This document shows, one piece after another, positions 6,438-9,443 of a stretch of DNA of 9,443 nt. Location of the stretch: the NCBI GenBank assembly GCA_016874945.1, contig VGSO01000094.1, positions 1 to 9,443 on the forward strand, read 5' to 3'. Below the pieces are notes generated by a model. That model had not been told where the DNA came from. It was given only the letters and a program-made list of their open reading frames with translations, and ran no database searches. Each line of letters opens with the position of its first letter. Position 1 is the first letter of the stretch. Source of the stretch: Deltaproteobacteria bacterium (GTDB taxonomy: Bacteria > Desulfobacterota > Desulfobaccia > Desulfobaccales > 0-14-0-80-60-11). Made by a program: the position numbers and the translations under genes.

Positions 6438-6583
6438 TGGTGGCACAGGCTGGAAAGCCTGTGCTACTGAATCCGAGTTTCTTGTTTTTTCGCGAAGATT
6501 TTGCCTGTAACACCTTGATTTGATTAAAGTAATTAGGTCATTTTTTAGTTTGGTTGCGGCCTTTAGGCCGCGATGTGCCACCA
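6438..6583. repeat. 146-bp element with 10-bp terminal inverted repeats and two hairpins
   Basis: TGGTGGCACA (6438-6447) is repeated exactly in inverse as TGTGCCACCA (6574-6583). Just inside the left end is a 12-bp stem with one G-T pair (GTGGCACAGGCT, loop GGAA, AGCCTGTGCTAC, 6440-6467). Just inside the right end is the perfect GCGGCCT-TT-AGGCCGC hairpin (6556-6571). The interior is AT-rich. It carries no gene. It could be a REP pair (BIME-like) or a tiny non-autonomous mobile element. No clear target-site duplication was seen. Confidence 0.6.
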
Positions 6584-6604
6584 ATACTTTCATGATTTAT
6601 GGGT

Positions 6605-6617
6605 GAGCCGGAGGCTC
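6605..6617 (-). terminator. Hairpin downstream of the SH3 gene, possible terminator
   Basis: GAGCC-GGA-GGCTC makes a perfect 5-bp stem, flanked by GGG and CCC that can extend it with a bulge, 17 bases after the SH3 gene stop. No T-run follows on the minus strand, so it is either a weak terminator or another intergenic palindrome. Confidence 0.3.
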
Positions 6618-6633
6618 CCGAGCGACGGTTCCC

Positions 6634-7311
6634 CTATTCCTGCAATGCTAGGGCCGGGACCCAGCCGGTCTGGTCCTGGTAGCGCACCTTGAGCCAGTCT
6701 CCCACCTGCCTCACCAGGCGCACCTGGGCGCCGGAAGGCAACTGGGCCACAGGGCCGGCGGTTTCGTCCGGTTCCGGGTAAAGAGCCTGCTGACGCTGGA
6801 GGGCCATCTCCGGCCTGGGAGCCGCGGGGGCTGGCGGGGGCGGCAGCTTCTGCGCCATGGGGGATTCCACCCGCGCCGTGGCAGAAGGGGCCTTTTCCGC
6901 CATGGCCATGGGATGTTCATCCCGGGGCAAACCCGGCGGCCCGGTTCTTTTGCCATAAACTCCCATGAGTACATCCTCACTGCCACCTTCCGACACCGGG
7001 GCGCCATGCAGGAGGCCGGCGGCGCCGCCCTGCAAGGCCACCCGGGGCAGCCAGCCGGTAAGCCCTGCGACCTTCACCTTGTACCAGCCGCCCACCTGCT
7101 TGAGCACCGCGGCTTCCGCACCCGGGGTGGCCTGGCCCACGGCCGGGCTGTCCTGGTCCGGATCCGGGTAAACCTTGGCCGGCTGGGTGATCTTGAGAAC
7201 CTGGGGAACCTGGGCCCAAACCGGCAGGCCCAGGATAAGGACGGCGGCCGCCAAAAGGACCGGTCCCCAGACCGGCTTGCAGATGCTAGAAGGCATTTCC
7301 ATAAAAATCAC
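6634..7311 (-). CDS. Exported protein with two bacterial SH3 domains
   Basis: This frame of up to 225 residues has a signal peptide: a hydrophobic core about 16-33 (VLLAAAVLILGLPVWA) with probable cleavage after PVWA (34). Two SH3b domains follow. The first, about 38-94, has KVYPDPDQDSPAVG and GGWYKVKVAGLTGWLPRVAL. The second, about 168-224, has ALYPEPDETAGPVAQLPSG and GDWLKVRYQDQTGWVPALAL. They are joined by a Pro/Ala-rich linker (about 140-166). SH3b domains typically bind peptidoglycan or act as modules in envelope proteins, so a periplasmic role is likely; no enzyme domain is present. The longest start is GTG at 7311; the ATG at 7302 with GGTG upstream is at least as good and keeps the signal peptide. 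The gene stands alone, 445 bases from recA. Confidence 0.8.
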   Translation of the reverse strand: MIFMEMPSSICKPVWGPVLLAAAVLILGLPVWAQVPQVLKITQPAKVYPDPDQDSPAVGQATPGAEAAVLKQVGGWYKVKVAGLTGWLPRVALQGGAAGLLHGAPVSEGGSEDVLMGVYGKRTGPPGLPRDEHPMAMAEKAPSATARVESPMAQKLPPPPAPAAPRPEMALQRQQALYPEPDETAGPVAQLPSGAQVRLVRQVGDWLKVRYQDQTGWVPALALQE

Positions 7312-7451
7312 CAGGCTTAGGAAAGCAATGAGGGTTTTACTTTTCGCAATATATCAAATTCGCCCCTAATCGGCACATGCTCTTGCAGGAGAAGTGCGGC
7401 ATTTTCACGCCGCTTCCCGGCATTGCCCGGCCCACCCCGCCAAAACAGCCT

Positions 7452-7478
7452 GGGGAGGCGGGCCTGGCCCGCCTCCCC
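7452..7478. terminator. Strong GC hairpin, probable bidirectional terminator
   Basis: GGGGAGGCGGGCC (7452-7464), one base, then its exact reverse complement (7466-7478). CCAAAA upstream and TTTTGG downstream extend the symmetry and give short T-runs on both strands. It lies about 190 bases past the oxidoreductase stop and would end that transcript before the SH3 gene. The T-runs are short, so a structural repeat is the alternative. Confidence 0.55.
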
Positions 7479-7509
7479 AATTTTGGTGATCCGTGTGCCT
7501 ACTTATACC

Positions 7510-7660
7510 GTTTTCGGTTTTTGGTTTCCGGTTTCCGGTTAGGAAAACCTGAAATACCAATAAGTTACAAATTGTATTTGGTGCATTTGAAAGAAAATCA
7601 AGTATTAGTGCGCGGTGCGCCCTTGCATTAACCGAAAACCGAAGACCGAAAACCGAAAAC
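7510..7660. repeat. Inverted heptad-repeat element (31-bp arms, 89-base core)
   Basis: The left arm (7510-7540) is four tandem copies of a GTTTYCG-like 7-mer plus GTT. The right arm (7630-7660) is the same in inverse orientation. The two arms match at 27 of 31 positions, and every difference is a C/T change. The 89-base core is AT-rich at first and contains GTGCGCGGTGCGCC near its right end. The element begins 8 bases after the oxidoreductase stop and carries no gene. It may be a MITE-like or structural repeat. Confidence 0.65.
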
Positions 7661-7667
7661 TTTCTTT

Positions 7668-9443
7668 TTACACCTGGTAACGCTCCTCCACGATCTTGGC
7701 CACTTCCTCTTCCGTGGGCATGGAGGTCCGGAAGCCGCCCAGGTGCTGGTTCCGGAGCCAGCGAAACAGGCTCACGGTTTCGTTGATGCGGACGATTTCC
7801 GGAATGTCCCCGCTCCTCACGGTTTTCAAGTGCTGGTTGTACTGGCCCAGCATGCTCACCACGTCGTAGAAGCTGGCCGCGTCCCGCTTGATGCCCTGCT
7901 TGAAGGACTTGCCTTTGTCGGGGTAGATGAGCTCGGGGCTGGGGTTGGCGCTGATGTCCATCTTCTGGAAGGGCCGCCGCACCGCCACCTGCCACTTGCG
8001 GGCCTCCACCAACATGCGGGAGATGAGGGGCCCGGCCCAATCGTGGGTCACGTGGCCCTGGGGGCAGGGGGAGAAGAACTCCACCATGGACGGGCCGTTG
8101 TATGCGATGGCTTCCTTCAGGATGCGGATGGCGTAAAAGGGGTTGTCGATGGAGAGCTTGGCCGCGTACACATGGGAGATGGCCATGGCCTGGCTGATGA
8201 TCCGCCGGTGCAAGGTGGTTTTGCCCGCGTACTTTTTGCCGATGGGGGAGGTGGAGCGGTCGCAGCCGAAGCGGGTGGCCCCGGACTTCTGCACCCCGGT
8301 GTTCATATAGGCTTCGTTATTGTAAATCACCCAGGTGATGTCGAAGTTCTCGCCCAGGGCGTAGTTGAAGGGGCCGTTGCCGATGTCGTAGATGGCCCCG
8401 TCCCCGGCGAAGACGATGATCTTGGTGAGGACGTCGCTGTAACGGTTCTGAACGGCCTGGTCCAGGGCGAACTTGGCGCCCAGGGCCGCGGCGGAGGCGG
8501 TGCCGAAGCCGTAGTGGCCCGAGGGATAGATGCGGGTGTTGAAGGGGTTGACCAGCTCGGAGACCTGGTCGCAGCCCGTGGCGTTGATGGTGTAAATATT
8601 GAAGCCGTGGTCCAGCATGTGCTCAATGGCCCGCTGGTTGCGCTCCGACAGGATCTTGATGCCCTGGTAAAAGGTGGCGATGCCCTGGGGGTGATTACGC
8701 AGAGACTCTGCCGCGAAAAAGGTTAGCAGGTTGATGACCCCCTCGCCGCAGCCCGGGCACAAGGTGTGCTTGCCGGGATAGAGCTTGGAGAAGACGAAGA
8801 GCACCTGGTGGTTGAGGGCCAGTTGGTCCACGAAGGGGGCTAGCTCCTTAGTGTGGTCCCAATCCCGGTAGGCCTGGGGGAGAAAGTCCTCGGGCCGCAG
8901 GCCGTCCTTAGACACCATGCGCAGCGCGTCGGTGGGGCAGGCCTGGGCGCAGACGCCGCAGCCCTTGCAGGCGGTGGGGTCGACGCAGAGGTTCAGGGCA
9001 AAGCGGTTCCAGGGAACCCCCTTAGGCGGTTTCTTGAAGGCCTTGAAATAGCGCTCCGCCGCGGCGCTGATGGGCCGGTAAGTGATGGTGGAGTGCAGCG
9101 CCGAATCGGGACACGACGCGGTGCAGATGCCGCAGGCGATACACTTTTCCGGGTCATAAACCGGAAGCGAGGTGGCGATGTGGCTCATGTCCCGGTAGCG
9201 GCTGGTGGCCGCGGGCACCACGGGCAGGAACCGATCCCAGGAGACCTTCTGGCCCTCCAGGATGGGCTGCACCATCTCCTGGCGGAAAGTCTCCTGGTAG
9301 TCTTCGAACAGGTGGACGGGCTTGATGGTGCCCAGTTCATCCTTGTCCGACAGGTGCACCCGCAGCCCCGCGGCCCGGCGCCCCTGGCCGAAGTTCTCGG
9401 GCTGGTGCCGGACATAGGTAGGCCCGCCCCGCTCCAGGATCAG
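7668..9443 (-). CDS. 2-oxoacid:ferredoxin oxidoreductase, ferredoxin plus TPP beta domains (5' end beyond window)
   Basis: 591 residues are visible and the frame is open to base 9443; the GTG at 9359 is probably internal because the upstream codons (LILERGGPTYVRHQPENFGQ) read as coding. Two [4Fe-4S] motifs come first, CIACGICTASCP (101-112) and CKGCGVCAQACP (159-170), then the beta domain with CPGCGE (229-234), the TPP-Mg motif GDGAIYDIG (347-355) and YNNEAYMNTGVQ (374-385). This is the ferredoxin-then-beta order of fused pyruvate:ferredoxin oxidoreductases, which convert 2-oxoacids plus CoA to acyl-CoA and CO2 while reducing ferredoxin. The gamma and alpha parts would lie upstream. A tail of about 100 residues after the beta core (from about LIYPDKG) is unusual. 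Substrate (pyruvate, 2-oxoglutarate or other) cannot be fixed. Confidence 0.85.
   Translation of the reverse strand: MILERGGPTYVRHQPENFGQGRRAAGLRVHLSDKDELGTIKPVHLFEDYQETFRQEMVQPILEGQKVSWDRFLPVVPAATSRYRDMSHIATSLPVYDPEKCIACGICTASCPDSALHSTITYRPISAAAERYFKAFKKPPKGVPWNRFALNLCVDPTACKGCGVCAQACPTDALRMVSKDGLRPEDFLPQAYRDWDHTKELAPFVDQLALNHQVLFVFSKLYPGKHTLCPGCGEGVINLLTFFAAESLRNHPQGIATFYQGIKILSERNQRAIEHMLDHGFNIYTINATGCDQVSELVNPFNTRIYPSGHYGFGTASAAALGAKFALDQAVQNRYSDVLTKIIVFAGDGAIYDIGNGPFNYALGENFDITWVIYNNEAYMNTGVQKSGATRFGCDRSTSPIGKKYAGKTTLHRRIISQAMAISHVYAAKLSIDNPFYAIRILKEAIAYNGPSMVEFFSPCPQGHVTHDWAGPLISRMLVEARKWQVAVRRPFQKMDISANPSPELIYPDKGKSFKQGIKRDAASFYDVVSMLGQYNQHLKTVRSGDIPEIVRINETVSLFRWLRNQHLGGFRTSMPTEEEVAKIVEERYQV

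Larger units (their letters stand above)
6189..6633. other. 445-base intergenic region between the SH3 gene and recA
   Basis: No credible gene. The recA-proximal 130 bases are GC-rich, with an eight-C run (6247-6254), a GGAGC-GTCA-GCTCC hairpin (6231-6244) and a degenerate palindrome near 6280-6302. The middle, about 6320-6400, is AT-rich and holds the candidate recA promoter with two dyads. Bases 6438-6583 form an element with terminal inverted repeats. A GAGCC-GGA-GGCTC hairpin (6605-6617) lies just past the SH3 gene stop. An 86-codon frame across 6593-6333 is mostly translated repeat and is not called. Confidence 0.7.
7312..7667. other. 356-base intergenic region between the oxidoreductase and SH3 genes
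   Basis: No credible gene. From the oxidoreductase side it holds a heptad-repeat inverted element (7510-7660), a long GC hairpin (7452-7478), and an AT-rich segment (about 7320-7370) that probably contains the SH3 gene promoter, although no convincing -35/-10 pair could be fixed. Frames across this stretch are translated repeats. Confidence 0.65.

Noticed and set aside
6333..6593. 86-codon minus-strand frame upstream of recA
   Set aside because: Most of it is translation of the 6438-6583 inverted-repeat element, and it has no plausible domain.
7405..8040. Minus-strand frame of 211 codons over the heptad repeat
   Set aside because: Part is out of frame with the oxidoreductase and part is translated repeat (KPKTEN-like runs).
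7743..8726. Plus-strand frame (327 codons) antisense to the oxidoreductase
   Set aside because: Another GC-driven shadow; the minus-strand frame carries clear Fe-S and TPP motifs.
1..9443. CRISPR array, tRNA, rRNA or transposase
   Set aside because: No spaced direct repeats of 25-40 bases, no cloverleaf and no transposase motifs were seen; the only repeats are palindromic or heptad types.

Overview
The window looks like chromosomal DNA of an anaerobic, fairly GC-rich bacterium. The best guess is a Desulfobacterota (deltaproteobacterial) lineage. The guess rests on a recA-alaS gene pair, a ferredoxin-dependent 2-oxoacid oxidoreductase with two [4Fe-4S] clusters, and several palindromic intergenic repeats. 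The lineage is an inference and no marker here settles it. Every gene I support lies on the minus strand, so the biological order runs from base 9443 down to base 1.

Housekeeping half (about 9443 to 2465). The 3' part of a 2-oxoacid:ferredoxin oxidoreductase (ferredoxin domain plus TPP-binding beta domain) enters from the right edge. A 356-base gap follows, holding a heptad-repeat inverted element and a strong GC hairpin. Next is an exported protein with two bacterial SH3 domains, then a 445-base intergenic stretch with more palindromic repeats and a probable recA promoter that overlaps two nested dyads. recA and alaS follow as an ATGA-overlapping pair. They end at a hairpin terminator just after alaS.

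Accessory half (2464 to 1). Most of the sequence below the alaS terminator is clearly more AT-rich. A promoter-like sequence precedes a tightly packed run of genes: an ABC/SMC-type AAA ATPase, a DUF4276-like (TOPRIM-like) protein 6 bases later, a small cysteine-rich protein, and a RelB/RelE-type antitoxin-toxin pair joined by an ATGA overlap, with the toxin cut by the window edge. The ATPase plus TOPRIM-like pair resembles the logic of OLD, PARIS and RloAB/AbiL-like antiphage systems. With the toxin-antitoxin module behind it, it forms a candidate composite defence cassette. This is the most interesting part of the window. Its function is inferred from architecture and not demonstrated.

I saw no rRNA, tRNA, CRISPR array, transposase or integrase.
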